Assembly: GCF_003399445.1 (NCBI RefSeq)
Contig: NZ_QUQO01000001.1
Span: forward strand, 1,857,001 to 1,921,000
Length of the DNA stretch: 64,000 bases
Direction: 5' to 3'
Origin: Parvularcula marina
GTDB lineage: Bacteria; Pseudomonadota; Alphaproteobacteria; Caulobacterales; Parvularculaceae
The position numbers were made by a program, and so were the translations under genes. Shown one piece after another: positions 26,592-36,463 of this stretch. Position 1 is the first letter of the stretch; every line of letters begins with the position of its first letter. The notes below the pieces were generated by a model, which was not told the origin of the DNA, did no database searches, and was given only the letters and a program-made list of their open reading frames with translations.

Positions 26592-27761
26592 ATGCCCTCT
26601 GATACTTATCTCTTCACGTCTGAATCCGTTTCCGAAGGTCACCCGGACAAGGTCTCCGATCAGATTTCTGACGGCATTGTTGACCTTTATCTGGGCCGTG
26701 ACCCCGAAGCCCGCGTTGCGGTCGAAACGCTGACGACGACGAACCGCGTCGTGCTTGCCGGCGAAACGCGCTGCGCAGCCGACGTCTCTGCGGATGAGAT
26801 GATCGAGACCGCGCGCCGGGTGATCAAAAAGATCGGCTATGAGCAGGAAGGCTTTCATTGGGAGAAGGCCGCGATTGACTGCTACGTCCACGAACAGTCG
26901 ACCGAGATCGCGCAAGGCGTTGATTCGGGCGAAGACAAGGAAGAAGGCGCGGGCGATCAGGGCCTGATGTTCGGCTTTGCCTGCGATGAGACCCCTGAGC
27001 TGATGCCGGCGCCGATCGCCTTCAGCCACCGGATCGTCAAGGCGCTGGCCGATGCGCGCCATTCTGGCCGCCGCCCGGAATTCCAGCCCGATGCCAAAAG
27101 CCAGGTCACCTTACGCTATGAAAACGGCCGCCCGGTCACCGCGACCTCCGTCGTGGTCTCGACCCAGCATCAGGATGGTCTGAGCCAGGACGATATCCGT
27201 CAGCTCGTCCGACCCTTCGTTCTTGAATGCCTGCCCGATGCGGACTGGATGTGTGCGGAGGAAGATTTCTACGTCAATCCGACCGGCAAGTTTGTCATTG
27301 GTGGCCCGGATGGCGATGCGGGCCTGACCGGCCGCAAGATCATTGTTGATACCTATGGCGGGGCCGCGCCGCATGGTGGCGGCGCCTTCTCTGGCAAGGA
27401 TCCGACCAAGGTTGACCGCTCGGCAGCCTATGCCTGCCGCTATCTTGCCAAAAATGTCGTAGCCGCGGGGCTCGCCCGCAAATGCCTGATCCAGGTTTCC
27501 TATGCCATTGGCATCGCCAAGCCGCTGTCGGTTTATGTCGATCTGACCGATGGCGAAGTTGATCCTTCCAAGCTGGAAAAAGTACTCAGTGAAGTGATGG
27601 ATCTGCGCCCCAAAGGCATCCGCACCCATCTGGGGCTGAACAAGCCTATCTATGAGCGCTCCGCCGCTTATGGTCATTTTGGCCGCGAGCCCGACGCCGA
27701 TGGCGGTTTCTCCTGGGAGAAGACCGATCTCGTCGACGAACTCAAACGCGCCTTCTCGTAA
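26592..27761 (+). CDS. metK: S-adenosylmethionine synthetase
   Basis: 389 residues from [27 protein letters not shown]; an in-frame extension back to 26535 is unlikely given family length. Motifs: GHPDKVSDQ (methionine/ATP), [10 protein letters not shown] (hexapeptide loop), [17 protein letters not shown] and [19 protein letters not shown] (P-loop-like). It makes SAM from methionine and ATP. It is preceded by the XRE gene and the hairpin at 26561-26585, and followed 11 bp later by trmB, a SAM user. Confidence 0.97.
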   Translation: MPSDTYLFTSESVSEGHPDKVSDQISDGIVDLYLGRDPEARVAVETLTTTNRVVLAGETRCAADVSADEMIETARRVIKKIGYEQEGFHWEKAAIDCYVHEQSTEIAQGVDSGEDKEEGAGDQGLMFGFACDETPELMPAPIAFSHRIVKALADARHSGRRPEFQPDAKSQVTLRYENGRPVTATSVVVSTQHQDGLSQDDIRQLVRPFVLECLPDADWMCAEEDFYVNPTGKFVIGGPDGDAGLTGRKIIVDTYGGAAPHGGGAFSGKDPTKVDRSAAYACRYLAKNVVAAGLARKCLIQVSYAIGIAKPLSVYVDLTDGEVDPSKLEKVLSEVMDLRPKGIRTHLGLNKPIYERSAAYGHFGREPDADGGFSWEKTDLVDELKRAFS

Positions 27762-27772
27762 CGGAAAAGACA

Positions 27773-28462
27773 ATGAAGCCCCCCGAATGGGACAAGGATC
27801 GCCTCTGGGGGCGGCATCAGGCAAAAAAGCTCCGTCCACGTCCTCAAAGGCTGATGGAGGAGCTGTTGCCGCGCGTGGAAGTCACGCCGGAAACTGTCTT
27901 TGAGCGCACGCAGGCGCATGGTGGCCCTGTCTGGCTGGAGGTTGGCTTTGGCGGCGGGGAGCATCTGGCGTGGCAGGCGACCCATAATCCAGATGTACTG
28001 TTGATTGGTGCCGAGCCCTTCATGAACGGGGTCGCAAAGCTCCTGACCCAGATCGAAGATGAGGGGCAGGAGAATATCGCCGTCCGTTATGGCGATGTAA
28101 AACCCCTGATGACGGCATTACCTGACAAGAGCCTTGAGCGGCTGTTCGTCCTGCATCCCGATCCGTGGCCAAAGAAACGCCATTTCAAGCGGCGCATGAT
28201 CTCACTGCCGTTCCTCAAAGAAGCAGCACGGCTTCTCAAGCCCGGCTGCGAGCTACGAGTTGCGTCCGACATCCCCGATTATGTCCGCTGGACGCTAATG
28301 CATGTCCAGATGCATAATCGTCAGTCAGCAGACTTTGAATGGACAGCCGAATGCCGCGCCGACTGGACAGACCGCCCGGAGGACTGGCCGCAAACCCGCT
28401 ATGAAGCAAAAGCAAGGCGCGAAGGCCGCCCACCGGCCTATCTGCGGTTCACCCGGACATAA
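27773..28462 (+). CDS. trmB: tRNA (guanine-N7-)-methyltransferase
   Basis: 229 residues. The SAM-binding motif LEVGFGGGEHLAW is followed by the TrmB signature VLHPDPWPKKRHFKRR, and the C-terminus carries RYEAKARREGRPPAYLRF. It methylates G46 in the tRNA variable loop. The gene lies 11 bp after metK and is probably co-transcribed. Its last 14 bp overlap the convergent sulfotransferase gene. Confidence 0.95.
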   Translation: MKPPEWDKDRLWGRHQAKKLRPRPQRLMEELLPRVEVTPETVFERTQAHGGPVWLEVGFGGGEHLAWQATHNPDVLLIGAEPFMNGVAKLLTQIEDEGQENIAVRYGDVKPLMTALPDKSLERLFVLHPDPWPKKRHFKRRMISLPFLKEAARLLKPGCELRVASDIPDYVRWTLMHVQMHNRQSADFEWTAECRADWTDRPEDWPQTRYEAKARREGRPPAYLRFTRT

Positions 28463-29321
28463 GTGTCAGATGCTCACGCATCACAACGTCTTTATACGTC
28501 TCTAAAGACACCTCTGTGCCGCACATCTCCCCTAGCCGCGCAAGGTCGGGGGCGAGCTTTTCTTCGAGCATACGGATGACATCCGGCGAGAAGCGCTGAT
28601 CCGTGTTGATCGCCCGCGCCCGGCGAAAGGCGCGCTTGACCCCGCGGGGAATGAGAGTGCGGCGCATCGCCCGCACAAGCGGCAGCTTCATCAACCCGCC
28701 TTCAAGCGGCATGACCCTATAGCCCATCTGGGCGCTGTGCATCTGCGCCAGCTCTTCTGACCACGTGCCCGTTATCCCAAGGTAGCGAAGCACCCGCGCA
28801 AATTCAGCCTCAGGTTCTGCCGACATCCGCTCCATACTGACGATCAGGAAGCGGTCGGCGTGGAAATGCTCAAGCCAGCGTTCTAGCTGGGCGGCGTAAC
28901 AGCCATATTGCCAGAGGGCAGGTTCTTTGGCGGCGACCTCATCAATCGTTGCCGCCTCATGACGCTTTCGGATCATGTGGAAGGCGTGCGACCGCGCGCG
29001 CTCGACCGGATGGCGGATCATATAGATGAACTTGGCGTTCGGCGTAGCCGCCTTCAGCCGCTGGGCCGCGTCCGGCAGATCCGGCCATTTGGTGTAATGG
29101 GTCGACGCCTCTCCGATCAGCTCGCCGGAGCCCGCGCCCTCGAACAGTTTCTCGTACCAGCCCTGCCCGCGCGCGAAGATATCATCATCGGAGAAGAAAT
29201 TCGGCTCCTTCGGATCGGCCATGAAGATGCCGTCCTGCGCACCCAATTGCGCCGCGAGCGTCGTTGTTGCCGCCTTCATCGCGCCGAGGACGTAGAAATC
29301 AGGGAGCCGGGGGGTACTCAT
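28449..29321 (-). CDS. PAPS-dependent sulfotransferase
   Basis: 290 residues from MSTPRLPDFYVLGAMKAATTT; GAGG lies 8 bases upstream of this ATG, so it is preferred to an ATG 6 bp earlier. The 5'-phosphosulfate loop is AMKAATTTLAAQL and the 3'-phosphate motif is IRHPVERARSHAFHMIRKR, as in the Sulfotransfer_1/heparan-type families. It would move sulfate from PAPS onto a hydroxyl or amine of an unknown acceptor, perhaps surface polysaccharide. The neighbours are housekeeping genes and do not help. Confidence 0.83.
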   Translation of the reverse strand: MSTPRLPDFYVLGAMKAATTTLAAQLGAQDGIFMADPKEPNFFSDDDIFARGQGWYEKLFEGAGSGELIGEASTHYTKWPDLPDAAQRLKAATPNAKFIYMIRHPVERARSHAFHMIRKRHEAATIDEVAAKEPALWQYGCYAAQLERWLEHFHADRFLIVSMERMSAEPEAEFARVLRYLGITGTWSEELAQMHSAQMGYRVMPLEGGLMKLPLVRAMRRTLIPRGVKRAFRRARAINTDQRFSPDVIRMLEEKLAPDLARLGEMCGTEVSLETYKDVVMREHLTLMSG

Positions 29322-29401
29322 AACCATGTCCTCTGTCGGTAGGGGGATGACACACTCTCCCTCTTCGCCTATATCCCTCCCGCATTTCGGAAAAATTCGG
29401 A

Positions 29402-29429
29402 AGCGGCCCCCTCCAGGGCCGCTTTTTTC
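29402..29429 (+). terminator. Terminator-like hairpin before rimP (possible attenuator)
   Basis: An 8-bp stem AGCGGCCC/GGGCCGCT (29402-29409 with 29416-29423) around a 6-base loop, followed by six T. It has all marks of an intrinsic terminator on the plus strand but lies only 20 bp upstream of rimP. The nearest plus-strand gene upstream, trmB, ends 940 bp earlier. It may therefore terminate a short leader RNA, acting as an attenuator of the rimP-nusA-infB operon. Confidence 0.6.
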
Positions 29430-29449
29430 GTACCCGCCTCTGATGCGGA

Positions 29450-29992
29450 ATGGAGTATAAAAGAGTGGTGACCCCGCTTGAGACCAAATTGGAAGCGTTG
29501 ATCGCGCCCATTGTCGAAGCCACCGGCTTTGAACTGGTGCGCCTGCGGCTGACCGGCTCTCAGACGAAGACGGTCCAGATCATGGCCGAACGCCCCGACG
29601 GCACGATGACGGCGGAGAATTGCGCGACACTGTCCCGCGCGATCAGCGCCATGCTCGAGGAGGCCGACCCGATCTCGGACAAATATATCCTCGAAGTCTC
29701 CTCCCCCGGCATCGACCGGCCGCTGACCCGGCTGAAGGATTATGAGCGCTGGGAGGGCTTTGAAGCCAAGATCGAGCTGCGTCAGGCCGTTGAGAACCAG
29801 AAGCGCTTTCGCGGCATCCTCGCCGGGATCGAAGGCGAAGATGTCTGCATCGATCTTGAGGGCGAAGAAGACACAGCCCTCATCCCCTATTCCCTCATCT
29901 CGAGCGGCAAGCTGCTCCTGACTGATGAGCTGGTCACCGAATCCCTCCGCCGCGCGAAAGCCGCGGGGAAGGAGGTCGATGATGGGGAGTGA
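29450..29992 (+). CDS. rimP: Ribosome maturation factor RimP
   Basis: 180 residues if started at ATG 29450; GTG codons at 29465/29468 are alternatives, since most homologues start close to TPLETKLEALI. The N-terminal alpha/beta domain holds GFELVRLRLTGSQTKTVQIMAERPDG, and the family signature YILEVSSPGIDRPLTRLKDYERWEG is followed by an Sm-like C-terminal domain. RimP assists 30S assembly. It heads the operon with nusA and infB; an orphan membrane-protein gene follows. Confidence 0.95.
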   Translation: MEYKRVVTPLETKLEALIAPIVEATGFELVRLRLTGSQTKTVQIMAERPDGTMTAENCATLSRAISAMLEEADPISDKYILEVSSPGIDRPLTRLKDYERWEGFEAKIELRQAVENQKRFRGILAGIEGEDVCIDLEGEEDTALIPYSLISSGKLLLTDELVTESLRRAKAAGKEVDDGE

Positions 29993-30341
29993 GAACATAT
30001 ACATGTTCTGGGCTCTGATTGCCGGATGTATGGTTTATACGACGCTCTGGGCCTTCCAGTTGACGGGAAGTCTCTCACGCATTGCGATGAATTCGCTATG
30101 GGCAAAGCTGATTGGAGCAGCGCTTTTTGCTGCAACAGTATTCGTTCCTCAGTATGGCGCTTATCTTGCGGCTCCTGAAGCAAGCATCGCCCCCATATAC
30201 TCGCTGATCCCGTCCGTCCTCTTTGGCGTAATCGTTGCGTTCGCTGGCCTTCCATTTGCCGCCAAGCTTACCAAGCAATTTATGTCCAATTCGTTTGAAC
30301 AGGTACCTTCAGAAAGAGACGAAAATGACCGTCACCCATAA
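29982..30341 (+). CDS. Orphan small membrane protein inserted between rimP and nusA
   Basis: 119 residues from MGSENIYMFWALIAG, with GGAGG at 29971-29975 (ATGs at 29979 and 29982 both possible). The start overlaps the rimP stop and the end overlaps the nusA start (30325) by 17 bp, so it is fully embedded in the operon. Three hydrophobic helices: MFWALIAGCMVYTTLWAF, LWAKLIGAALFAATVFVP and IYSLIPSVLFGVIVAFAGLPF. I recognise no family. G+C is about 52% in the line at 30061, lower than its neighbours. rimP and nusA are usually adjacent, so this looks like an insertion. Confidence 0.6.
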   Translation: MGSENIYMFWALIAGCMVYTTLWAFQLTGSLSRIAMNSLWAKLIGAALFAATVFVPQYGAYLAAPEASIAPIYSLIPSVLFGVIVAFAGLPFAAKLTKQFMSNSFEQVPSERDENDRHP

Positions 30342-31908
30342 CAAGATCGAACTCGTCCAGATCGCCCGCGCCGTGGCGCAGGAAAAGAATATCGACCCCG
30401 GCATCGTGATCGAGGCGATGGAAGACGCCCTCTCCCGCGCGGCCCGCTCGCGCTATGGCGCCGAGACCAATGTCCGGGCCGAGATTGATCCGAATACGGG
30501 CGAAACGCGCCTGTGGCGGCTGATGGAAGTCGTTGAGGAAGTCGAGAATGAATCGACTGAAATCTCGCTGAAGGCTGCCAAGCGCCAAAATCAGGAAGCC
30601 GAGATCGGTGACTTCCTTTCAGATCCTCTGCCGCCGATGGATTATGGCCGCGTTGCCGCGCTGGGCGCGAAACAGGTCATCAACCAGAAGGTTCGCGACG
30701 CAGAACGCGACAATCAGTACAATGACTTCAAAGACCGCGTTGGCGAGATTATCTCTGGCCTGATCAAGCGGATCGAGTATGGCCATGTGATCGTCGATCT
30801 CGGCCGTGCCGAAGCGATTATCCGCCGTGACCAACAGATCCCGCGTGAACCGCTGCGTCAGGGTGACCGCGTCCGCGCGCATATCGCTGATGTGCGCCGT
30901 GAGCCGCGCGGGCCGCAGATCTTCCTGTCGCGTTCTCACCCGCAATTCATGGCGCGCCTCTTCGAGCAGGAAGTGCCCGAAGTTTATGATGGCGTGATCG
31001 AGATCAAGGCCGTTGCCCGTGATCCCGGCTCCCGCGCCAAGATTGCTGTTTTCTCGAATGACGGCTCGATCGACCCGGTCGGCGCCTGCGTCGGGATGCG
31101 GGGCTCTCGCGTGCAGGCCGTCGTGGGCGAGCTGGGCGGCGAGAAGATCGACATCGTGCCGTGGTCGGAAGATATCGCAACCTTCGTCGTCAACGCGCTC
31201 GCGCCGGCAGAAGTCGCCAAGGTCGTTCTCGACGAAGAGCTTGAGCGCATCGAAGTTGTCGTTCCCGACGAGCAGCTCTCCCTCGCCATTGGCCGCCGCG
31301 GCCAGAATGTCCGCCTTGCAAGCCAGCTGACCGGCTTTGAGATCGACATCATGACCGAGGAAGAAGAGAGCGCAAAACGGCAGAAGGAATATGCCGAACG
31401 CTCCGAGACCTTCATGAAGGTGCTCGATGTCGATGACATGATCGCCAATCTTCTGGTTGCGGAAGGTTTCGCGCGCGTCGAGGAGATCGCCTATGTCGAT
31501 CTTCACGAGATTGCCGAGATCGAAGGCTTTGACGAGGAAACCGCTGAAGAGCTTCAGGCCCGCGCGCTCGAATGGCTGGAGAAAGAACGCCAGGAACTCG
31601 ATGCCAAGCGCAAGGAGATGGGCGTTGAGGATGACCTTCTCACCATTGAAGGGCTGACCCTGAAAATGGTCGTTCGCCTCGCTGAAGAGGGTGTGCTGAC
31701 GGTTGAGGACTTCGCCGGCTGCGTCGCCGATGACTTCACCGGCTGGACCGAGCGCGTCGATGGCGAGAAGAAGCATTATGAAGGCATGCTCGAAGGCTTC
31801 CGCATCAAAGCGGACACCGCCGAAGCCATGATCGCCGAAGCCCGTCGCCGCGTCGGCTGGGATACGGATGAAGAAGGCGAAGAGGGCGCCGAAGACGCGA
31901 CCGCATAA
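30325..31908 (+). CDS. nusA: Transcription termination/antitermination factor NusA
   Basis: 527 residues from [21 protein letters not shown]. In order: the N-terminal RNAP-binding domain; an S1 domain (about 135-200, [19 protein letters not shown]); KH domains ([38 protein letters not shown]); and two C-terminal helix-hairpin-helix repeats ([21 protein letters not shown] and [17 protein letters not shown]). NusA governs pausing and termination with Rho, whose gene is also in this window. Confidence 0.96.
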   Translation: MTVTHNKIELVQIARAVAQEKNIDPGIVIEAMEDALSRAARSRYGAETNVRAEIDPNTGETRLWRLMEVVEEVENESTEISLKAAKRQNQEAEIGDFLSDPLPPMDYGRVAALGAKQVINQKVRDAERDNQYNDFKDRVGEIISGLIKRIEYGHVIVDLGRAEAIIRRDQQIPREPLRQGDRVRAHIADVRREPRGPQIFLSRSHPQFMARLFEQEVPEVYDGVIEIKAVARDPGSRAKIAVFSNDGSIDPVGACVGMRGSRVQAVVGELGGEKIDIVPWSEDIATFVVNALAPAEVAKVVLDEELERIEVVVPDEQLSLAIGRRGQNVRLASQLTGFEIDIMTEEEESAKRQKEYAERSETFMKVLDVDDMIANLLVAEGFARVEEIAYVDLHEIAEIEGFDEETAEELQARALEWLEKERQELDAKRKEMGVEDDLLTIEGLTLKMVVRLAEEGVLTVEDFAGCVADDFTGWTERVDGEKKHYEGMLEGFRIKADTAEAMIAEARRRVGWDTDEEGEEGAEDATA

Positions 31909-31914
31909 GCTACG

Positions 31915-32026
31915 TCCTCGTCCTTCGAGACGTCCGGACGAGCCGGGCTCCTCAGGATGAGGACTTCCATTGGCCTCACCCTGAGGTGGCCTGAAAGGCC
32001 CTCCAAGGGCGAGGCCGGGAGTTCGA
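31915..32026. repeat. REP-like palindromic intergenic element
   Basis: The 118-bp nusA-ylxR gap is almost wholly palindromic. A first unit pairs TCCTCGTCCTTCGAG with CTCCTCAGGATGAGGA. A second begins CCTCACCCTGAGG and ends AGGGCGAGG. Sequences of this kind (CCTCA-C/T-CCTGAGG with CCTTCGAG) are common dispersed intergenic repeats in alphaproteobacteria. I see no second copy in this window. It may act at RNA level as a processing or stabilising hairpin inside the operon. Confidence 0.55.
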
Positions 32027-32650
32027 ATGAGCGCAAATAAATCCCGCCAGACCGACAGGCGCTGCGTGGCAACCGGCGAGGCGATCCCGCCGGGCGCCCC
32101 GGCCTTGCGCTTTGTCCGGGATCCGCAAGGCATCCTGACGCTCGATCTCTCCGGCAAGCTGCCCGGGCGCGGCGCGTGGCTGCAGGCAGAATCTGGCTTC
32201 CTCGAGCGCGCACTCAAGAAAGGCGGCTTTGCCCGGTCCTTTAAAGAGGGCATCAGCCTGCCGGACGGCATGACGCCCGAAGTCTACGCGGCGGAGATCC
32301 GCACGCAATTGACCCGCCGGACGCTGAACCAGCTCGGCCTTGCCCGCCGAGCAGGCCAGTGCCTGACCGGGTTTGAAGTCGTCAAAGCGGCCGTCCCGAA
32401 GCTGATTGCCTATGTCACGCCGTCCGATGCGGCACCCGACGGGGTTGGAAAAATCCTGCGCACGCTTGAGGCACGGGGGAACGCCCCCCATATCGTATTA
32501 GAGCCGGATAGCACCGCCCTTGCGGAGGCGATCGGCAGTCCGGGTGCCGTGCATTTGGGGCTGATCCCCGGTAAGGCGGCCGAAAGCGCCCTTTACGAGG
32601 CGATCCGGCTGAGGCATTTCACGGGATCTGACACAACATCCCGGCAATAA
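32027..32650 (+). CDS. ylxR: YlxR (DUF448) / L7Ae-like RNA-binding protein
   Basis: 207 residues. The N-terminal YlxR domain (about 7-85) has RRCVATGEAIPPGAPALRFVRDP and PGRGAWLQAE, the family's nucleic-acid-binding sequence. The C-terminal half (about 95-190) is L7Ae-like: LNQLGLARRAGQCLTGFEVVKAA. This fusion is the usual alphaproteobacterial form between nusA and infB. It probably binds rRNA or tRNA; YlxR has also been reported as a nucleoid-associated regulator in other phyla. Confidence 0.9.
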   Translation: MSANKSRQTDRRCVATGEAIPPGAPALRFVRDPQGILTLDLSGKLPGRGAWLQAESGFLERALKKGGFARSFKEGISLPDGMTPEVYAAEIRTQLTRRTLNQLGLARRAGQCLTGFEVVKAAVPKLIAYVTPSDAAPDGVGKILRTLEARGNAPHIVLEPDSTALAEAIGSPGAVHLGLIPGKAAESALYEAIRLRHFTGSDTTSRQ

Positions 32651-32823
32651 AAGCCGTTTTGCCCGCCTTGCCCGGTGGACCCGAGGCGGGTGGAAGAGTA
32701 TGTGACGCGTCCTCGCCACGACGGAGTCATGTTAGACTTGCGTGGGTCGGGCGAATGCCCCCCGCGCGTCTTATCTGTTTTGGCGACGAATGACGGGGCC
32801 CATTTGGGGTCTTTTGGAGATTT

Positions 32824-35448
32824 ATGAGCGACGACAGCCAGGAAAAATCGGGAAGCGGACGCCGTCCGCTGACGCTTCGGAAGACGGAGACGGGAGCTGT
32901 AAAGCAGAGCTTCCCGCATGGCCGCACGAAAACGGTCGTGGTCGAGAAGAAGCGCCGGGTGCGTGCACCCGGTGACGGTACCCCTGCGGCCGCAGCAGAT
33001 GCGGCCCCGGCAAAGCCTGCGCGGAAAACCGCAGCACCTGCCAAGCCCAAGACCACCCGCACCGCCGGCACCGATGCTAGCGGTAAGCCGAAAGTCCTCC
33101 GCCAGCTTTCCGAGCAGGAGCAGAAGGCGCGTGCCGCCGTTCTCGCTCGTGCCAAGAAAGAGGCCGAGGAGAAAGCCAAGCGTGAGGCCGCTGAGCGTGA
33201 AGAACGCGAACGCCGCGCCGCTGAAGAAAAAGCCCGTCTCGAAGAGGCCCGTAAAAAAGCCGAAGAGGACGAGCAAAAGCGCAAAGCTGAATCTGAAGCG
33301 CGTGAGAAGGCTGAGGCAGCCGCTCGTCAGGCTCTTGAGAAAGAAGAGCTGGAGCGCAAGGCCAAGCAGCCTGGCAAGGGCGGCAAGCCCCAGCGCGAAG
33401 ACGATGATAGCGATGACGGCGACAATCGCGGCGGCAAGAAATTCTCTGCCGACGAAGACAATCCGCTCTCTGCCCTTGGTGGCCGGATCAAGCAGAAACG
33501 TAATTTCGGCGCGACCAATGAGAGCAAAGCCAAAGAGCCGCCCAAACGTCGCACAGGCCGCCTGACAATTGCCAAGGCGCTTGAGGATGACGAGCGCCAG
33601 CGCTCGCTCGCTTCGGTGAAACGTGCCCGCGAGAAGGAAAAGGCAAACCGCGCCAAGCGGGGCCAGAACTCCGAGAAACAGACACGCGAAGTCACGATCC
33701 CCGATCTGATCACCGTGCAGGAACTCGCCCAGCGGATGGCCATGCGTTCGACGGACCTGATCCGCGAGCTGATGAAGCAGGGCCAGATGGTTCAGGCCAA
33801 CGCAACGCTTGATGCCGACACCGCTCAGCTGATCGTTGAGGATCTGGGTCACTCGGTAAAACGGGTTTCTGAATCCGATGTCGAAGACGGCCTGATCGCC
33901 GAAGCCAATCCGGACGCGGAACGTGTCTCGCGTCCGCCGGTCGTCACCATTATGGGCCATGTCGACCACGGCAAGACTTCGCTGCTTGATGCCCTGCGCC
34001 AGACCAATGTGGTCGAAGGCGAAGCCGGCGGCATCACCCAGCATATCGGCGCCTATCAGGTGAAAGCGCCTGATGGGAAGCTCATCAGCTTCCTCGATAC
34101 GCCGGGCCACGCGGCCTTCACCTCGATGCGGGCCCGCGGGGCGAACGTCACCGATATCGTGATCATCGTGGTCGCGGCCGATGACGGCGTCATGCCGCAG
34201 ACCATCGAGTCGATTAACCACGCCAAGGCGGCGGGCGTCCCGATGATCATCGCGATCAACAAGATCGACAAGCCCAATGTCGACCCGAACCGCGTGAAGA
34301 CCGAGCTCCTCCAGTATGAGGTACAGGTCGAAAGCATGGGCGGTGAGGTTCAGGACATTGAGGTCTCCGCCCTCAAGCGGATGAACCTCGACGGGCTTCT
34401 CGAAGCCATCCAGCTTCAGGCCGAACTTCTCGAACTGACAGCTGATGCTGATCGCCAGCCATACGGTACGGTTGTTGAAGCGCAGCTCGACAAGGGTCGC
34501 GGCTCTGTCTCCACCCTTCTGGTGCAGGAAGGCACGCTCAAACGCGGCGATATCGTCGTTGTGGGTGCTGAATGGGGCAAGGTCCGCGCGCTGATCGACG
34601 ATCAGGGCCATCAGGTCAAAGAGGCCGGTCCGTCCAAACCGATCGAGATCCTTGGCCTGAACGGTGTGCCTGAACCCGGTGACCAGTTCGCCGTGGTTGA
34701 GCACGAAGCCCGCGCCCGCGAAGTCGCTGAATATCGCGCCCGCAAGAAGCGCGAGAAGGCAAATGCGGCCACCTCCGGCACCTCGCTGGAGCAGATGATG
34801 GCCCAGCTGCAGGATGCCGAGATCAAGGATCTGCCGATCGTCCTCAAAGGCGATGTGCAGGGCTCCGTCGAAGCGATCGTCGGCTCGCTTCAGAAAATGG
34901 CCAACAAGGAAGTCCGTGTTCGCGTCCTGCACACTGGCGTCGGCGCGATTTCCGAGAGCGATGTCATTCTGGCCGAAGCCTCCAAGGCCCCGGTCATCGG
35001 CTTTAACGTCCGGGCCAATAAACAGGCCCGCGAAGAAGCCGAGCGTTCAGGCGTCGAGATCCGCTATTATTCGGTGATCTATGACCTGATCGACGACATC
35101 AAGGGCACGCTTACCGGCATGCTCGATCCTGAGCTGCGCGAAACCTTCCTTGGCAATGCCGAGATCCTGGAAGTCTTCAACGTCTCGAAAGTCGGCAAGG
35201 TCGCTGGCTGCCGTGTTACGGATGGCCAGGTCAAACGCGGCTCCAAGGTTCGCCTGCTGCGCGACAACGTCGTCATCCACGAAGGCGAATTGTCTCAGCT
35301 CAAGCGCTTCAAAGACGACGTCAACGAAGTGCCGGCCGGTCAGGAATGCGGCATGAGCTTTGCCAATTACGACGACCTGAAAGTTGGCGATGTTATCGAA
35401 TGTTTCGATGTCGAACGCGTCGAGCGGACGCTCGAAAGCGTCGCCTGA
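32824..35448 (+). CDS. infB: Translation initiation factor IF-2
   Basis: 874 residues with GGAG before the ATG. A low-complexity, highly charged N-terminal region (about 40-250, Lys/Glu/Ala repeats) precedes the IF2_N motif ([17 protein letters not shown]). The GTPase domain starts near 375 with [26 protein letters not shown] and NKIDKPN. Domains II-IV follow, ending [24 protein letters not shown]-2 brings initiator tRNA to the 30S subunit. It is the last gene of the operon, closed by the terminator at 35492. A 173-bp leader before it has a hairpin CCCGCCT/AGGCGGG at 32662-32690. Confidence 0.97.
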   Translation: MSDDSQEKSGSGRRPLTLRKTETGAVKQSFPHGRTKTVVVEKKRRVRAPGDGTPAAAADAAPAKPARKTAAPAKPKTTRTAGTDASGKPKVLRQLSEQEQKARAAVLARAKKEAEEKAKREAAEREERERRAAEEKARLEEARKKAEEDEQKRKAESEAREKAEAAARQALEKEELERKAKQPGKGGKPQREDDDSDDGDNRGGKKFSADEDNPLSALGGRIKQKRNFGATNESKAKEPPKRRTGRLTIAKALEDDERQRSLASVKRAREKEKANRAKRGQNSEKQTREVTIPDLITVQELAQRMAMRSTDLIRELMKQGQMVQANATLDADTAQLIVEDLGHSVKRVSESDVEDGLIAEANPDAERVSRPPVVTIMGHVDHGKTSLLDALRQTNVVEGEAGGITQHIGAYQVKAPDGKLISFLDTPGHAAFTSMRARGANVTDIVIIVVAADDGVMPQTIESINHAKAAGVPMIIAINKIDKPNVDPNRVKTELLQYEVQVESMGGEVQDIEVSALKRMNLDGLLEAIQLQAELLELTADADRQPYGTVVEAQLDKGRGSVSTLLVQEGTLKRGDIVVVGAEWGKVRALIDDQGHQVKEAGPSKPIEILGLNGVPEPGDQFAVVEHEARAREVAEYRARKKREKANAATSGTSLEQMMAQLQDAEIKDLPIVLKGDVQGSVEAIVGSLQKMANKEVRVRVLHTGVGAISESDVILAEASKAPVIGFNVRANKQAREEAERSGVEIRYYSVIYDLIDDIKGTLTGMLDPELRETFLGNAEILEVFNVSKVGKVAGCRVTDGQVKRGSKVRLLRDNVVIHEGELSQLKRFKDDVNEVPAGQECGMSFANYDDLKVGDVIECFDVERVERTLESVA

Positions 35449-35491
35449 CACCAGATCGAGGCAAAAGCCTCCTGATGACGAGAAATACGCA

Positions 35492-35528
35492 AGGCGGGAT
35501 GACCACTGGTCATCCCGCCTTCTTCTTG
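35492..35528 (+). terminator. Intrinsic terminator after infB
   Basis: A perfect 13-bp stem (35492-35504 with 35508-35520, AGGCGGGATGACC) around a 3-base loop, followed by TCTTCTTGT. It lies 44 bp after the infB stop and separates the operon from the RTX gene. Confidence 0.85.
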
Positions 35529-35560
35529 TAATTCATTGAAAAATGGGGATTTCCACAGAC

Positions 35561-35593
35561 GCGTTAAGGCGTTAATATGTGTAAACCGGTTTA
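35561..35593. promoter_or_regulatory. Candidate operator before the RTX gene
   Basis: A tandem 8-bp direct repeat GCGTTAAG-GCGTTAAT (35561-35576) is followed by a perfect 12-bp palindrome TAAACCGGTTTA (35582-35593), 23 bp before the RTX start. The palindrome could bind a dimeric regulator. TTAA half-sites are here only 4 bases apart, so this is not a standard CtrA site. Confidence 0.4.
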
Positions 35594-35615
35594 TGTGGCG
35601 TGAAGGAGAGGCCCC

Positions 35616-36437
35616 ATGGAATTCGAAGGGACTTTTGACGAGGATAAGATTGTCGGGACGGTCGATACCGACGTCATCGACGGTAAAGGCGCCAATGACA
35701 CGCTGCTCGGGTATGGCGGGGATGACAGCCTTGAGGGCAATCATGGCGATGATTTCCTCTCTGGCGGTTGGGGGAATGACTTCCTCTTTGGCAATAATGG
35801 GAATGACACCCTCAAAGGGAAGACCGACGACGATACGTTGCACGGCTTCTCGGGCGACGACCTGATCTATGGCGGCAAGGGCGACGACCAGATCGAGGGC
35901 GGCTCCGAGAATGACACCCTCATGGGTGAAGCCGGGGAAGACGAGATCTACGGTCAAGCCGGCGATGACAGCATTCGCGGCGGCGCCGACAATGACATGC
36001 TCTATGGCAATACCGGCAATGACACGGTCTGGGGCAATGAAGGCGATGACGTCATTAACACAGGTGTCGGCGATGACCTTGGCTACGGCAATGCCGGCGC
36101 CGACCTCATCTACGGCAATGATGGCGATGACACGCTGTTCGGCAATTTGGGCAATGACACCATCTATGGTGACAAGGGCAATGACAGCCTGATCGGCGGT
36201 CAGGGCGATGATCTCTTCGTCTTCGAGCTCGACTTTGGCGACGATACGATCCGTGACCTCAATGATGGCGACCAGATCCAGCTCAACAATCTCGAGGGCG
36301 TCGACAGCTATGCCGATGTCGAAGCGGCGATGAGCCAGGATGGCGATGATGTCCTCCTGACTTTCGCGGACGGCACGATCCGTATTGAGGACACACAAGT
36401 CGCCGATCTGACAGCCGACGATTTTGTGATCCTCTGA
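35616..36437 (+). CDS. RTX repeat (hemolysin-type Ca-binding) secreted protein
   Basis: 273 residues with GAAGGAGAGG upstream. Residues of about 25-205 are made almost wholly of about 18-20 nonapeptide repeats of the GGxGxDxLx type (e.g. GGKGDDQIE, GNTGNDTVW, GDKGNDSLI), which fold into a Ca2+-loaded beta roll. The last 65 residues (FVFELDFGDDTIRDLNDGDQ ... TADDFVIL) are the usual non-cleaved type I secretion signal region. There is no N-terminal enzyme domain: the protein is repeat and secretion signal only. No ABC exporter or membrane-fusion gene is nearby. It is flanked by terminators on both sides, so it is monocistronic. Confidence 0.88.
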   Translation: MEFEGTFDEDKIVGTVDTDVIDGKGANDTLLGYGGDDSLEGNHGDDFLSGGWGNDFLFGNNGNDTLKGKTDDDTLHGFSGDDLIYGGKGDDQIEGGSENDTLMGEAGEDEIYGQAGDDSIRGGADNDMLYGNTGNDTVWGNEGDDVINTGVGDDLGYGNAGADLIYGNDGDDTLFGNLGNDTIYGDKGNDSLIGGQGDDLFVFELDFGDDTIRDLNDGDQIQLNNLEGVDSYADVEAAMSQDGDDVLLTFADGTIRIEDTQVADLTADDFVIL

Positions 36438-36463
36438 TCGGACGCATGAATTTGATAAGGAGA

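Noticed and set aside
30619-32271. 550-residue minus-strand frame opposite nusA/ylxR
   Set aside because: Shadow frame; crosses the REP-like element and two firmly identified genes.
32593-34932. 779-residue minus-strand frame opposite infB
   Set aside because: Shadow of the third-position G+C bias in infB; low-complexity sequence with no domain; infB is certain.
35561-35576. TTAA repeats before the RTX gene as a CtrA site
   Set aside because: The TTAA halves are 4 bases apart, not 7.
35680-36220. Regularly spaced short repeats resembling a CRISPR array
   Set aside because: The repeats are in frame and encode Gly/Asp nonapeptides of an RTX protein; no spacers or cas genes.
35367-36398. 343-residue minus-strand repetitive frame opposite the RTX gene
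   Set aside because: Its repeats (ViAgiA-like) mirror the RTX nonapeptide DNA repeats; no signal, no ribosome-binding site.
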